A stretch of DNA of 43,541 bases, taken from contig JAFXWB010000011.1 of NCBI GenBank assembly GCA_017534425.1, positions 1-43,541 on the forward strand. The letters run 5' to 3'. Below are positions 24,440 to 32,993 of this stretch, in pieces. The notes beneath the pieces are model-generated. The model ran no database searches. It saw only the letters and a program-made list of their open reading frames with translations, and was not told the origin of the DNA. This DNA comes from Bacilli bacterium. Lineage in GTDB: Bacteria > Bacillota_I > Bacilli_A > RFN20 > CAG-826. The position numbers and the translations under genes were made by a program. Within the stretch, counting starts at the first letter, position 1. The number at the start of each line of letters is the position of its first letter.

Positions 24440-26116
24440 ATGAAGAAACTATTTAGATTTGGAGTTGTTTCGCTGGCGTTAGCGATGTGTTTTGGTGCCG
24501 GTGCTTTGGCTTTGAAAAACATGAAAATGCCACAAAAAGTCGATGCATCAGGGGAAGCTTGGGTTGGATTGGACGGAACTGGCATTGTTGGCACCTATTT
24601 CAACACAGCAAATGAAGCACTTCATGCACAGGCAAGTTCAATGACTTCACGAGGCATCAAACTTTTAAGAGACACAACAGAAAGTGGCAACATATGGTTA
24701 AATACGACAAATGTTATTGTTGATTTAAATGGTCACACATTAACCATTGGTGCCAGCGGTAGCGAAGTCAATCGTTTTATCGGCATTAGAGATTATACTG
24801 CTCGTGGCAACATTGAAACCAATGTAACTTTGACTATTATGAGTTCTGTTTCTGGTGGAAAAATAAATGGTTATTGTGCTGATTCCATTTTTTACATCGA
24901 TCCTTCTAACGCTACAGACGAAGACGGCAAACAAAATAGTCATACTGCAACTGTTAATATAAATCCTGGTGTTCAAGTTAAAAACTTTGGCACAGGCAGG
25001 ACAATCCTTCTTCATAAATCGTCTACTTTGAATGTTCGAGATGGTGCATCAGTTATAACAACGTGGGCTGCCCAACCAGGAGTAATTAATTATGGCGGTA
25101 GCATTACAAACTGTGGAACTATTCAAGGTGTTAATAACGCAGTTATTCTTCAACCAGAAGAAGTCAATGGCGTCCAAACCACACCTAGTATCTCTTTATC
25201 CGGAGCAAACGCTCTAGCGACCCCACGCATTTTATCCAAAAGAAGTGGAGGTGTTAATCTTAGTAATTATAGTTTCTCTGAAAATAATACTTCTGTTAAT
25301 CCGGTCAATGTTGTTTTTGATAGCAATGTTACATTAAGTGATAATCTCAATATTTTTAGCAATATACATTGGAAATATAAAAATACTTTTAATAATTATA
25401 TTTCGGTAAGTGCGAATGGCAGTACTCATCACACTTTAACATGGGCTCAACAAAAAGCTAATGAAACCGGATATTTAAGATGGGTTAGAAACACATATAC
25501 TGTTTCATATAATATCAATGGTGGCAAATCTGGGACGACATCTAGCCAAAACGCTTCTGCAGAATCAAGCGTCACATTAAAAAATAATTATTTTACGGCC
25601 CAAGACTATCACTCATTTAAAGAATGGAATACACAACCAGATGGAAATGGAGCTTCTTATCAACCTGGTGTGTCGTATCAAGTTAACGGCAACATAACTT
25701 TTTATGCTATTTGGTATCAAACCGATACAAATGTTTATGATGAATTTAGAATTGAATATCTTCATATAAATGATTACACCGAAGAAAAAGGTTGGTGTAT
25801 GAATAGTGATGAACATCATTATTATTCAACCGCGAAAGACTATTTTGAAAATAGTATGACTAAGAATCAAAGAGTGTATTTTGCTGGTCATTACTCTGAT
25901 GAATGGGATAGATTCAGAGCCTGGGCGGCTGCGAACGGAGAAACAATCATCCTTGAATCTGGTGATTATGTTATTCAATCTTCCAATGCTGGAGTCAGTT
26001 TTATCCCCGTCGAAACAAATAACGCTGCAATTTTAGTTGTGGCGATTTCTGCAATGACAACTTCAATTGGTTTTGCAGTTCTTATCTTATTGAAAAAGAG
26101 ACATTCGCATAAATAA
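24440..26116 (+). CDS. Cell-surface protein with Listeria-Bacteroides (InlB B-type) repeat
   Basis: The 558-residue protein is probably exported and membrane-anchored. It has an N-terminal signal peptide (about 1-36, FGVVSLALAMCFGAGALAL), a long beta-rich, Asn/Thr/Gly-rich region (about 40-350) with pectate-lyase-like short strands such as VIVDLNGHTLTI, one Listeria-Bacteroides repeat (about 354-425, from YTVSYNINGG to ITFYAIW with FKEWNTQPDGNG inside), and a C-terminal hydrophobic helix (about 525-550) ended by KKRHSHK. There is no LPXTG, so anchoring is by the C-terminal membrane segment. The domain before the anchor (DEFRIEYLHINDYTEEKGW to FRAWAAANGE) is of unknown function. Adhesion is the usual guess for such proteins. 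It has no operon partner and is flanked by repeat copies A and B. Confidence 0.7.
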   Translation: MKKLFRFGVVSLALAMCFGAGALALKNMKMPQKVDASGEAWVGLDGTGIVGTYFNTANEALHAQASSMTSRGIKLLRDTTESGNIWLNTTNVIVDLNGHTLTIGASGSEVNRFIGIRDYTARGNIETNVTLTIMSSVSGGKINGYCADSIFYIDPSNATDEDGKQNSHTATVNINPGVQVKNFGTGRTILLHKSSTLNVRDGASVITTWAAQPGVINYGGSITNCGTIQGVNNAVILQPEEVNGVQTTPSISLSGANALATPRILSKRSGGVNLSNYSFSENNTSVNPVNVVFDSNVTLSDNLNIFSNIHWKYKNTFNNYISVSANGSTHHTLTWAQQKANETGYLRWVRNTYTVSYNINGGKSGTTSSQNASAESSVTLKNNYFTAQDYHSFKEWNTQPDGNGASYQPGVSYQVNGNITFYAIWYQTDTNVYDEFRIEYLHINDYTEEKGWCMNSDEHHYYSTAKDYFENSMTKNQRVYFAGHYSDEWDRFRAWAAANGETIILESGDYVIQSSNAGVSFIPVETNNAAILVVAISAMTTSIGFAVLILLKKRHSHK

Positions 26117-26218
26117 ATCAATAAACATTACCAAATCCTCAAGGTTGCTAAAAGCAAAAAGAGCACCGAGAACTTCGAGAGGTACTATAAAAACTTCAAT
26201 AATCACCTAATTAAATAG
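26117..26218 (+). other. In-frame Lys/Asn-rich open extension after the surface-protein stop
   Basis: The frame of the surface gene continues for 33 sense codons after its TAA, up to a TAG at 26216. The peptide is basic (ILKVAKSKKSTENFERYY within it) and uses GAG, AAC, TTC and ACC codons, unlike random AT-rich spacer. It could be a former cytoplasmic tail or the end of an eroded gene. This stretch plus repeat copy B makes up the 291 bases between the two genes. Confidence 0.2.
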
Positions 26219-26230
26219 CCTCTAAACCAT

Positions 26231-26308
26231 AAGGGTATGCAAAAAACACCTAGGGTATGCAAAAACTAGGCTAGGGTATGCAGTGTATCAAAATGGGTAA
26301 ACGGAGGC
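26231..26308 (+). repeat. Repeat block, copy B (three 20-21-bp-spaced GGGTATGCA units)
   Basis: AGGGTATGCA recurs at 26231, 26252 and 26273, and the last unit continues as TGTATCAAAATGGGTAAACGG, nearly identical to copy A. The changes inside the short coding-like start (ATG-GGT-AAA-CGG-AGG against ATG-AGT-AAA-CGG-AGA) are mostly silent or conservative, and a TAG stop follows soon. Copy B is a direct repeat of copy A, about 2 kb away. Confidence 0.82.
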
Positions 26309-26320
26309 ACTACGTAAATT

Positions 26321-26345
26321 AGACCGATTTAATCGGTCTTTTTTA
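26321..26345 (+). terminator. Terminator immediately after repeat copy B
   Basis: Stem AGACCGA/TCGGTCT (26321-26327 with 26333-26339) with six T residues. As at copy A, a strong hairpin of unrelated sequence closes the repeat element. Confidence 0.85.
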
Positions 26346-26358
26346 ATTAATTTTCATT

Positions 26359-26395
26359 TTGATTCGTGTTTAATATAATTATATAATCACGAATC
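26359..26395 (+). promoter_or_regulatory. Promoter with overlapping palindromic operator
   Basis: TTGATT (26359-26364), a 17-base spacer and TATAAT (26382-26387) form a good promoter; a second TATAAT lies at 26374-26379. A perfect 8-bp inverted repeat, GATTCGTG (26361-26368) and CACGAATC (26388-26395), separated by 19 bases, brackets the -10 region. A bound repressor would cover both promoter boxes. A ribosome-binding site GAGGA follows at 26396-26400. Confidence 0.65.
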
Positions 26396-26407
26396 GAGGA
26401 CACAATT

Positions 26408-28093
26408 ATGGAAAAGAAGAAGCTTTTTATTAATCATCGGTATTTTTACTTTATAACCGAACTATTTGTTGGTATTGCCCTAATGGGCATTGAAATGTCT
26501 GCGTCGCGATTAATCTCTGTGTATTTTTCTTCTTCTCAAATTATCTGGACCATTATTATCGGCGTGATTATGATTGCGATGGCTGCTGGAAACTATATCG
26601 GTGGACGTCAGGCAGATAAAAAACCTTCATATTTAAGGTTATATATTGAATTACTCTTTGCAGGTACTTGGATTGTGCTTGTTCCGTTTCTCGGTAGATT
26701 CATTATTGCAGGTGTTACAGTTCTATTTGCTTTGTTTATAACAAAGGGATTAGTTATTTGGTCTGCCCTTTTCTCTTGTATCATTCTTTTTGTACCGCCT
26801 TTACTCTTCCTTGGAAAAGTAACTCCTTCCCTTATTAAGTATTCACTTGGAGAGAAAGTTTCAGGTAAAGTTATTGGACTTCTTGAGGCACTTAATACTA
26901 TTGGCTCAATTGTCGGCACATTCCTTCCAACGTTCTTAACCATTCCATTTATCGGAACTTCTAACTCATTTGTCTTATTTGGCTCAATGATCGCAGGACT
27001 AGGCTTAGTGTATGTTACAACACATTTCATTGATAAGTTCAGAAACAGACCAAAAGAGACAGCAAAAACTGAAGAAGTGGAAGAGATTAAGGAAAATAAG
27101 AAAAAAGAGCTTAAAGCCTGTATTTTATCGGGAATTTACGCATGTTTTTGGATTTTGGGTCTTGTAATTTCCTCAAATACTTCACTTATTTTCTGGAAAG
27201 AACAAACAATGATATCTGAATCAGAATCTATGTATAACTATTTAAAAGTTGATAAGGTTGGTAAAACAACTTACTTCTCGACAAATGTTCTTTTTGGTGT
27301 TCAATCTGCAATAAACGATGACTATTCATTAACTGGTATGTACTACGATAACCTTTTAGTGAGTCGTTATCTAGTAAAAGAAAATCCAGATGTATTGGTG
27401 CTAGGAAACGGAACCGGGTCATATGCAACAATGATGAAAGATTACTTGCATTGTGATTGCAATATAACTGCTATTGAAATTGATCAAGGCATTATTGACT
27501 TATCATACAAGTACTTCAAGATGAACGAAGATGTGAACGTTATTTGTGATGATGGAAGAAACTATATTGCAAGAGATAAAAACACATATGACATCATTTT
27601 AGTAGATGCTTATTCATCAATTTCTGCTCCATTTCATATGACAACAGTCGAATTTTTTACTTTAGTAAAAGATCACTTGAATGATGATGGAATTATGATG
27701 ATGAATGTGAATATGTATTCTGATAAGAAAGGTTCATTCTCTTCTTCACTTTGCGATACAGCTTATAGTGTTTTTGATAACCTTTATGCTTATAGAGTTG
27801 ATGGTGGAAGTGGAATGGAAGTTTTCGCTTCAAAGAACAAAGAAATGCCACTTATTGATAATGTTAAAGCAGTTACAGTTTCTGATTATGCACTTCAAAA
27901 AGTTTTTACTAGACTTGGAAATAATTTAAAACCATATGAAGATACTGGTATTAGACTCTATGATGATACCTGTGATGTTGAAATGAGAAGCATGCATACG
28001 CTTGATGATGTTATTCAACTTGAACTTCAATATTATAGAGACATTTACAAAGAACGTGGCATTAAAGGATTATTTGAAGAATTACTTGGTTAA
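26408..28093 (+). CDS. Membrane-fused spermidine-synthase-like protein
   Basis: The 561-residue protein joins an N-terminal membrane domain (about residues 12-215, six to seven helices with charged loops such as GGRQADKK) to a soluble Rossmann domain resembling spermidine synthase (about 265-510). The latter has a synthase-type start (SMYNYLKVDKVGKTTYFSTN), the nucleotide-binding loop VLVLGNGTGSYA, an acidic residue after beta-2 in TAIEIDQGII, DDGRNY, and YDIILVDAYSS at the active-site position. Fused synthases of this sort are common in bacteria, but the polyamine reaction is inferred. No other polyamine genes are nearby. The promoter carries a palindromic operator. Confidence 0.8.
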   Translation: MEKKKLFINHRYFYFITELFVGIALMGIEMSASRLISVYFSSSQIIWTIIIGVIMIAMAAGNYIGGRQADKKPSYLRLYIELLFAGTWIVLVPFLGRFIIAGVTVLFALFITKGLVIWSALFSCIILFVPPLLFLGKVTPSLIKYSLGEKVSGKVIGLLEALNTIGSIVGTFLPTFLTIPFIGTSNSFVLFGSMIAGLGLVYVTTHFIDKFRNRPKETAKTEEVEEIKENKKKELKACILSGIYACFWILGLVISSNTSLIFWKEQTMISESESMYNYLKVDKVGKTTYFSTNVLFGVQSAINDDYSLTGMYYDNLLVSRYLVKENPDVLVLGNGTGSYATMMKDYLHCDCNITAIEIDQGIIDLSYKYFKMNEDVNVICDDGRNYIARDKNTYDIILVDAYSSISAPFHMTTVEFFTLVKDHLNDDGIMMMNVNMYSDKKGSFSSSLCDTAYSVFDNLYAYRVDGGSGMEVFASKNKEMPLIDNVKAVTVSDYALQKVFTRLGNNLKPYEDTGIRLYDDTCDVEMRSMHTLDDVIQLELQYYRDIYKERGIKGLFEELLG

Positions 28094-28151
28094 TTTATTA
28101 AATTATTATTGCTATTTAACTCTTATTTGATTAAGATTAAATACGCTAACA

Positions 28152-28227
28152 GGGTCTGTAGCTCACCTGGGAGAGCGCCTCCATGGCATGGAGGAGGTAG
28201 CGAGTTCGATCCTCGTCAGATCCACCA
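28152..28227 (+). tRNA. tRNA-Ala (anticodon GGC)
   Basis: A 76-base cloverleaf with acceptor GGGTCTG/CAGATCC (one G-T pair), D-stem GCTC/GAGC, anticodon stem CCTCC/GGAGG with loop ATGGCAT (anticodon GGC), T-loop TTCGATC, discriminator A and encoded CCA. It is a lone tRNA followed by a structured RNA. Confidence 0.94.
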
Positions 28228-28231
28228 TTTG

Positions 28232-28347
28232 AATCTATGAGATTCCCAATTATCTCTTATAGATAGCAGCCACTCAATCAAAGCAAACTGCTTTACTAGA
28301 TGGGACTAGTGAGTGGTTGCATTTAACTCCTTAAAGGAGTTTTTTTA
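28232..28347 (+). ncRNA. Structured RNA of unknown family after tRNA-Ala, with terminator
   Basis: Three structures follow in order. The first is an 11-bp hairpin (28233-28243 with 28252-28264, one TT bulge). The second is an 11-bp stem, 28266-28276 (GCAGCCACTCA) with 28310-28320 (TGAGTGGTTGC), closing a three-way junction with inner hairpins AAAGCA/TGCTTT (28280-28285 with 28289-28294) and CTAG/CTAG (28296-28299 with 28306-28309). The third is a Rho-independent terminator AACTCC/GGAGTT with a T-run (28325-28346). No plus-strand gene follows; galM converges from the right. No separate promoter is clear, so it may be processed from the tRNA transcript. I do not recognise it. Confidence 0.55.
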
Positions 28348-29313
28348 TTATTTTGTGTGAAATTTGTAATTAATAAAATGTTTAAATTCTTTACTTGGTT
28401 GTAAAAGTCTGTTGTTTAAAGGATTAAGCTGTGGTTCAATAGCGACGCCTCTGCGAAGTTTATCTTGTGAATTATTTGCTTCAAAACCAGCATCGTAATT
28501 ATCGGTATAAAAAACTATAGCGTCTAAATCGGTGGAGATGTTTAATTTGTATTTTGTGCTTTCTAAGGTCACTGAACCATTGTTATCTAAAAGTAGAACA
28601 TGATCATAACCACAAAGCTTACCTTCATTTATTTCTTTTACGTTAATATCTTCAATTAACGATTTTGAATTTCTAAAATCAAGATATGAAGGAACTGGTG
28701 CAGCTTCTTTTAATGTTAAGTCATTATTGTTCATCAAAATATATTTTGATGCATCTATTTTAAGCTTTAGATTATTGATATTTTTATCTCCTAAACAGAA
28801 ATAGGAATGGTTTGTTAAAGAAATTGGGCATTTCTCACTAACTTTGCAATTAAATTCAACTAATAAAGAAGATTCATCATTAGGAATTAAATAATGTACT
28901 TCTACATATGCATCTCCTGGGAAACCAGATTCGCCACTCTTCGAAAGATATGAATAAATCACATGTGTTCCCTTACAATCAGAGTTAATTTTAGAGTTAA
29001 AGACTTTTTCAGAAAATGCTCCATTTCCTCCGTGAAGAACATTGCCGTTTTCATTTGCGTCAAGAGTATAAGTCTTCCCATCTATTACAATTTTATTTCC
29101 TGTAATTCTGCCAGCGACACGACCAATAGTTTTCCCATGATAAACGTTTTTTCTAAGGAGTTCCTGGGAATTTTTAGGATTATAAGTCATAAAATCCCCG
29201 GAAAAAGCAATAGAAAAGATTGCTGCACCAAGGGAGCAGAAAGTAACATCTAAACCTGCATTATTTGTAACTTGAACAAACTCAAGTCCGTTTTCTTTAT
29301 ATTCTTTAATCAT
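28348..29313 (-). CDS. galM: Aldose 1-epimerase (galactose mutarotase)
   Basis: GalM interconverts alpha and beta anomers of aldoses such as galactose. The 321-residue protein has the family motifs GRVAGRITGNKI, NVLHGG (first catalytic His region), LTNHSYFCLG (second His, near residue 167), CGYDHVLLLD and the catalytic Glu in GVAIEPQ near residue 296. The length is typical. It starts immediately after the stop codon of the upstream kinase gene, so both form an operon whose joint task is probably uptake-linked processing of galactose or hexosamine. Confidence 0.9.
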   Translation of the reverse strand: MIKEYKENGLEFVQVTNNAGLDVTFCSLGAAIFSIAFSGDFMTYNPKNSQELLRKNVYHGKTIGRVAGRITGNKIVIDGKTYTLDANENGNVLHGGNGAFSEKVFNSKINSDCKGTHVIYSYLSKSGESGFPGDAYVEVHYLIPNDESSLLVEFNCKVSEKCPISLTNHSYFCLGDKNINNLKLKIDASKYILMNNNDLTLKEAAPVPSYLDFRNSKSLIEDINVKEINEGKLCGYDHVLLLDNNGSVTLESTKYKLNISTDLDAIVFYTDNYDAGFEANNSQDKLRRGVAIEPQLNPLNNRLLQPSKEFKHFINYKFHTK

Positions 29314-30390
29314 TTAACCTTTATAGTCTTCGGTTATTTGTTGTAAAGTTTTTAAATTCTTCAAAATATCTTTAGCTAAAGCAATTTGAGTTCTTGCTCT
29401 AACTAAATTATGTTCTTCATAATCAACGTGGAAATAAACGTTTCCTCTTAAATAGTCTTCAAGGAAACGAATTCCGCATTCAATAGTTAATAAGTATGCT
29501 GAGAATGGAATAAGTTTCTTTTCTGTCTCAGTTAAATCATTTTGCATTTTGCTTAAATATGCATAAGTGAATGCTTTGAAAATATCCAAGTTTACTTTTA
29601 GTAAAGAAGTGTCTTTATTGTCTTCATTTTCACCAGTGAATAAACCTCTAAAAGCATCGCCAATATCATAGAGAATACTTCCAGGCATAATGGTGTCTAA
29701 ATCAATGATTAAACGATATTTGCCTGTGTCTTTATCAAAAAGAATATTGTTAATCTTTGTATCATTATGGGTAACTCTTGTTTTGATGTTACCTTTTTCA
29801 ATTTCATTAAGAACAAGAGAATAATCTTTCTCGTGTTCTCTAATGAATGCGATTTCTTCTTTTGCTATTTCAATCTTATCTTTTGGAGCATTTTCTAATG
29901 CATTAACAAAGTTAAGATATCTTTGTCTTGTGTTATGGAAGTTAGGAATTACTTCTTTAATTCCTTTAGCAGGTAAATCACTTAAAAGTAAATGTAGTTC
30001 TCCAAATGCTTCACCTTGAGATGCAACTAAATCTAAACTAACAGGTTTTTGATAAGTGATGGTGTTTTCTGCATATTCCATCATTCTGTAGAAACTATCT
30101 TCAGTTTTAAAATATGATTTACCTTTTTTAGTAGGAATAAGTTTGATTGTTTCTTTTCCCTTAGATGAAATAAAAGAAGTAACTTTTTCAATATTGCTCA
30201 TTAAATCTTCAATATTTGGGAAAACAACATTATTAACTCTTTGCAAAATATATTTATTGCAGCAAGTTTCCACTAAAAAAGTCTTATTAATATGTCCTTC
30301 ACCATAAGGTGCAGCAGATTTAAAATGACCCTCAATTCTGAATTGATTCACTAAATCTTCAATGTTATTTAAACTCATGTGCTTGAGCAT
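29314..30390 (-). CDS. Aminoglycoside-phosphotransferase-fold sugar kinase, N-acetylhexosamine 1-kinase-like
   Basis: The 358-residue protein has the choline/aminoglycoside kinase fold. It shows a glycine-rich start (APYGEGHINKTFLV), the ATP-lysine region KYILQRVN, the catalytic loop THNDTKINNILFD with the catalytic Asp near residue 213, and the metal-binding LIIDLDTIMPGSILYDIGD. These sequences and the length agree with NahK of bifidobacteria, which phosphorylates GlcNAc/GalNAc at C1 in the lacto-N-biose pathway; the exact sugar is not certain. Coupling to galM supports a hexose or hexosamine substrate. A second ATG 12 bases downstream (30378) could also be the start. Confidence 0.75.
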   Translation of the reverse strand: MLKHMSLNNIEDLVNQFRIEGHFKSAAPYGEGHINKTFLVETCCNKYILQRVNNVVFPNIEDLMSNIEKVTSFISSKGKETIKLIPTKKGKSYFKTEDSFYRMMEYAENTITYQKPVSLDLVASQGEAFGELHLLLSDLPAKGIKEVIPNFHNTRQRYLNFVNALENAPKDKIEIAKEEIAFIREHEKDYSLVLNEIEKGNIKTRVTHNDTKINNILFDKDTGKYRLIIDLDTIMPGSILYDIGDAFRGLFTGENEDNKDTSLLKVNLDIFKAFTYAYLSKMQNDLTETEKKLIPFSAYLLTIECGIRFLEDYLRGNVYFHVDYEEHNLVRARTQIALAKDILKNLKTLQQITEDYKG

Positions 30391-30444
30391 AATGTCAATA
30401 TTCTACACTATATTAATTCAAAGAATAAATATAATTTATTTTAA

Positions 30445-30473
30445 TAAATAAAAAGAAGAGTTTTACTCTTCTT
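30445..30473 (-). terminator. Terminator of the feo operon
   Basis: On the minus strand, AAGAAGAG/CTCTTCTT (30466-30473 with 30453-30460) with a 5-base loop is followed by TTTTATT. The stem overlaps the stop codon of the last gene. Confidence 0.85.
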
Positions 30474-30681
30474 TACAACAGCAACAATCGCTGTGATATT
30501 TTTTATTATAGCTTTTAACAAGCTTGTTACCCTTTTTGGTGGATGCACAGCAAGCACACTCACCTGTAGGCAGTCCTTTTTTCTTTCGATAGATATATCT
30601 AATAATTAGGAAAGCGAGGAAAGCTACGACTAAAACAATTACAAGGATTTCTATCCATAAAGTGGATGGGTTTTGAAACAT
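30463..30681 (-). CDS. FeoB-associated Cys-rich membrane protein
   Basis: A 72-residue protein with one transmembrane helix (about residues 8-29) and a Cys-rich C-terminal tail (GECACCASTKKG, then CCCCKEE at the end). Proteins of this kind follow feoB in many Firmicutes, and a role in iron handling by FeoB is supposed. The gene lies 26 bases after feoB and ends in the operon terminator. Confidence 0.85.
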   Translation of the reverse strand: MFQNPSTLWIEILVIVLVVAFLAFLIIRYIYRKKKGLPTGECACCASTKKGNKLVKSYNKKYHSDCCCCKEE

Positions 30682-30707
30682 AGTCTTTCCTCCTTTCCTT
30701 AATTAAC

Positions 30708-32993
30708 TTATTTTGCGGCTTTAAGTTTTTCGTTTCTACGAATTAAGTAAACCGCTAAGACAGCAAGCAAGAGTATGCTAACTGATACTGGAATTGCCCA
30801 CTTAAGTGATCCTTCTGAGAAGCAAGATAAGAATGAATAGATAATTGCGCTTCCGATGAATGATGCGACAATCCAGAAGAGTAAAGTCCATTTAAATGTA
30901 CCTTTACGTAATTCACCTTTTGCAGTAGCACATGCAGCAAAGCAAGGAATAGTTAGCATATTAAATGCTATAAATGAAATTGCGCCTTGCCATGTAATGC
31001 CAGTTGCTTGAATCATTTGAACTGCTTCTTCAACGCCATCTTCAGTTCCTTCAAATCCTGCAACAATAACCGCTGTTAAGACTGAGAATGTGGCAATAAC
31101 GTTTTCTTTTGCAATTAAACCTGTAATTGCGGCAACTGCGAAGACCCAACCGAATGCTGATAATTGTGAACCAAATCCAAGCGGTGTAAATAATGGTTGA
31201 ATGAGTTGACCTAAACTTGTAAGAATTGAATCTTCCATCTCAACCATATGCCAATTCCAACCAAAGTTAGATAAGAACCAAATAACGATGGTGGAGGCTA
31301 AAATGATGGTGAAAGCCTTCTTAACGAAGTGTTTTGTCTTATCCCATAAGTGAATCATCAAAGCCTTAAATTGTGGCCAGTGATAAGTTGGAAGTTCCAT
31401 AATAAATGGAGCTGCTTCTCCACGTTGGGTTGTATGTCTCATAATTAAGACTGCGCAAATAGCGGTAACAATACCAACTACATACATTGAGTAAGTAATT
31501 AAATCGACACTCTTAAATCCAAAGACTTCACAAATACCGCCAGCAATAGCGACTAAAATTGGAAGTTTTGCACCACAAGAGAAGAATGGAATAACTCTAA
31601 TGGTGGCAATTTTTTCGTGTTCATCTGCTAAAGTTCTGGTGTTAATCATTGCTGGAACTGAACATCCAAATCCCATAATCATTGGGATAAATGCTCTACC
31701 AGAAAGACCAAATCTACGGAAAATCCTATCTAAAATGAATGCAACACGGGCCATATATCCTGTATCTTCCATAATTGAGAAGAATAAGAATAAGACAAGA
31801 ATTTGTGGCAAGAATCCAATGATTGCAAATAATCCTGATAAAACACCATCACAAACAAAGCCTGTTAACCAGTGACCTTCACCAAGTCCAGCTTCCATTG
31901 CGCCACTAACGGCATCTATGATGCCTGCGAATGACATGTCAAAAAAGTTAAATAGAATTACACCCGGTGAGTTAATACCTGCATCCGTCCAGAACAAACC
32001 TTCATACATACTTCCTTCAAAACATGGCGCAACTTCGTTATTTTCGAAAATCTTGCCAAGGAAGAATAAGTTTTCAGAGAATGTTAAGTGGAATACTAAG
32101 AATAAAATTGCAGCAAAGATTAATAAACCAAACACTTTATGTGTTAAAACCTTATCAATACGGTCAGATTTGGTTTCTTTAACCTTCTTTTCGCTGCCAT
32201 CTTCATTAACTTCAACGTGTTTTTTATAAACTTTTGAGATGTGACCAGCGATGTAGTTATATCGATCATCGGCAATGATAGCTTCAATATCATCACCAAA
32301 TGTCGAATCTTTCATTGTTTTCTTGAATTCATCTACCATTGGAAGTAATTCTTCATGATGCTTAACTTCAAGTTCATCGTTTTCACATAATTTGACTGCG
32401 TGGAATAAAGGATGGAGAACCTTCTTTCCTTTAAATGCAATCTTTACATCTCCAATAAGGTGGAGAAGATCTTTTTTTGAAAGGATAGATGTTCCTTCTC
32501 TTGGCTTTTCACTTGCCTTATAGGCAACTTCCATGAGTTCTTTTAAATTTGTTTCTTCAAGTGCGGAAACTTTGACTACAGGAACGCCTAGAATTTTTTC
32601 TAATTCTTTTTCATCAACTGTGTCACCTTGCTTATCGACAAGGTCCATCATATTTAATGCGACAACTACTGGAACATCGATTTCAAGAAGTTGAGTTGTT
32701 AAATAAAGGTTTCTTTCTAAGTTGGTGGCATCAACAATGTTGATAACGCAATCTGGATTTTCATCCAAAATGTAGTTACGGGATATAACTTCTTCATCAG
32801 TATATGGTGATAATGAATAAATACCCGGTAAGTCAATAATTGAAACTGGTTCTTTTAGTTTCTTATATGTACCGTCTTTCTTTTCAACGGTAACACCTGG
32901 CCAGTTACCTACGTGTGCGGTGGAACCCGTTAAATTATTAAAAAGGGTGGTTTTACCACAGTTTGGGTTACCAGCTAATGCAAATCTTTTCAT
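30708..32993 (-). CDS. feoB: Ferrous iron transporter FeoB
   Basis: FeoB imports Fe(II) in a G-protein-controlled way. The 761-residue protein starts with a GTPase domain (GNPNCGKTTLFN for G1, DLPGIYSLSPY for G3, NMMDLVD for G4, SALEE for G5), a helical GDI domain (about 160-260), then a membrane part with two Gate domains (FGCSVPAMINTRTL, SCGAKLPILV) and further helices to the C terminus. The long polar segment around residues 240-285 (VNEDGSEKKVKETKSDR) links them. Its ATG overlaps the feoA stop by one base. Confidence 0.96.
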   Translation of the reverse strand: MKRFALAGNPNCGKTTLFNNLTGSTAHVGNWPGVTVEKKDGTYKKLKEPVSIIDLPGIYSLSPYTDEEVISRNYILDENPDCVINIVDATNLERNLYLTTQLLEIDVPVVVALNMMDLVDKQGDTVDEKELEKILGVPVVKVSALEETNLKELMEVAYKASEKPREGTSILSKKDLLHLIGDVKIAFKGKKVLHPLFHAVKLCENDELEVKHHEELLPMVDEFKKTMKDSTFGDDIEAIIADDRYNYIAGHISKVYKKHVEVNEDGSEKKVKETKSDRIDKVLTHKVFGLLIFAAILFLVFHLTFSENLFFLGKIFENNEVAPCFEGSMYEGLFWTDAGINSPGVILFNFFDMSFAGIIDAVSGAMEAGLGEGHWLTGFVCDGVLSGLFAIIGFLPQILVLFLFFSIMEDTGYMARVAFILDRIFRRFGLSGRAFIPMIMGFGCSVPAMINTRTLADEHEKIATIRVIPFFSCGAKLPILVAIAGGICEVFGFKSVDLITYSMYVVGIVTAICAVLIMRHTTQRGEAAPFIMELPTYHWPQFKALMIHLWDKTKHFVKKAFTIILASTIVIWFLSNFGWNWHMVEMEDSILTSLGQLIQPLFTPLGFGSQLSAFGWVFAVAAITGLIAKENVIATFSVLTAVIVAGFEGTEDGVEEAVQMIQATGITWQGAISFIAFNMLTIPCFAACATAKGELRKGTFKWTLLFWIVASFIGSAIIYSFLSCFSEGSLKWAIPVSVSILLLAVLAVYLIRRNEKLKAAK

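Noticed and set aside
24440-26116. LPXTG sortase substrate
   Set aside because: The C terminus has a hydrophobic helix and basic tail but no LPXTG-like motif before it.
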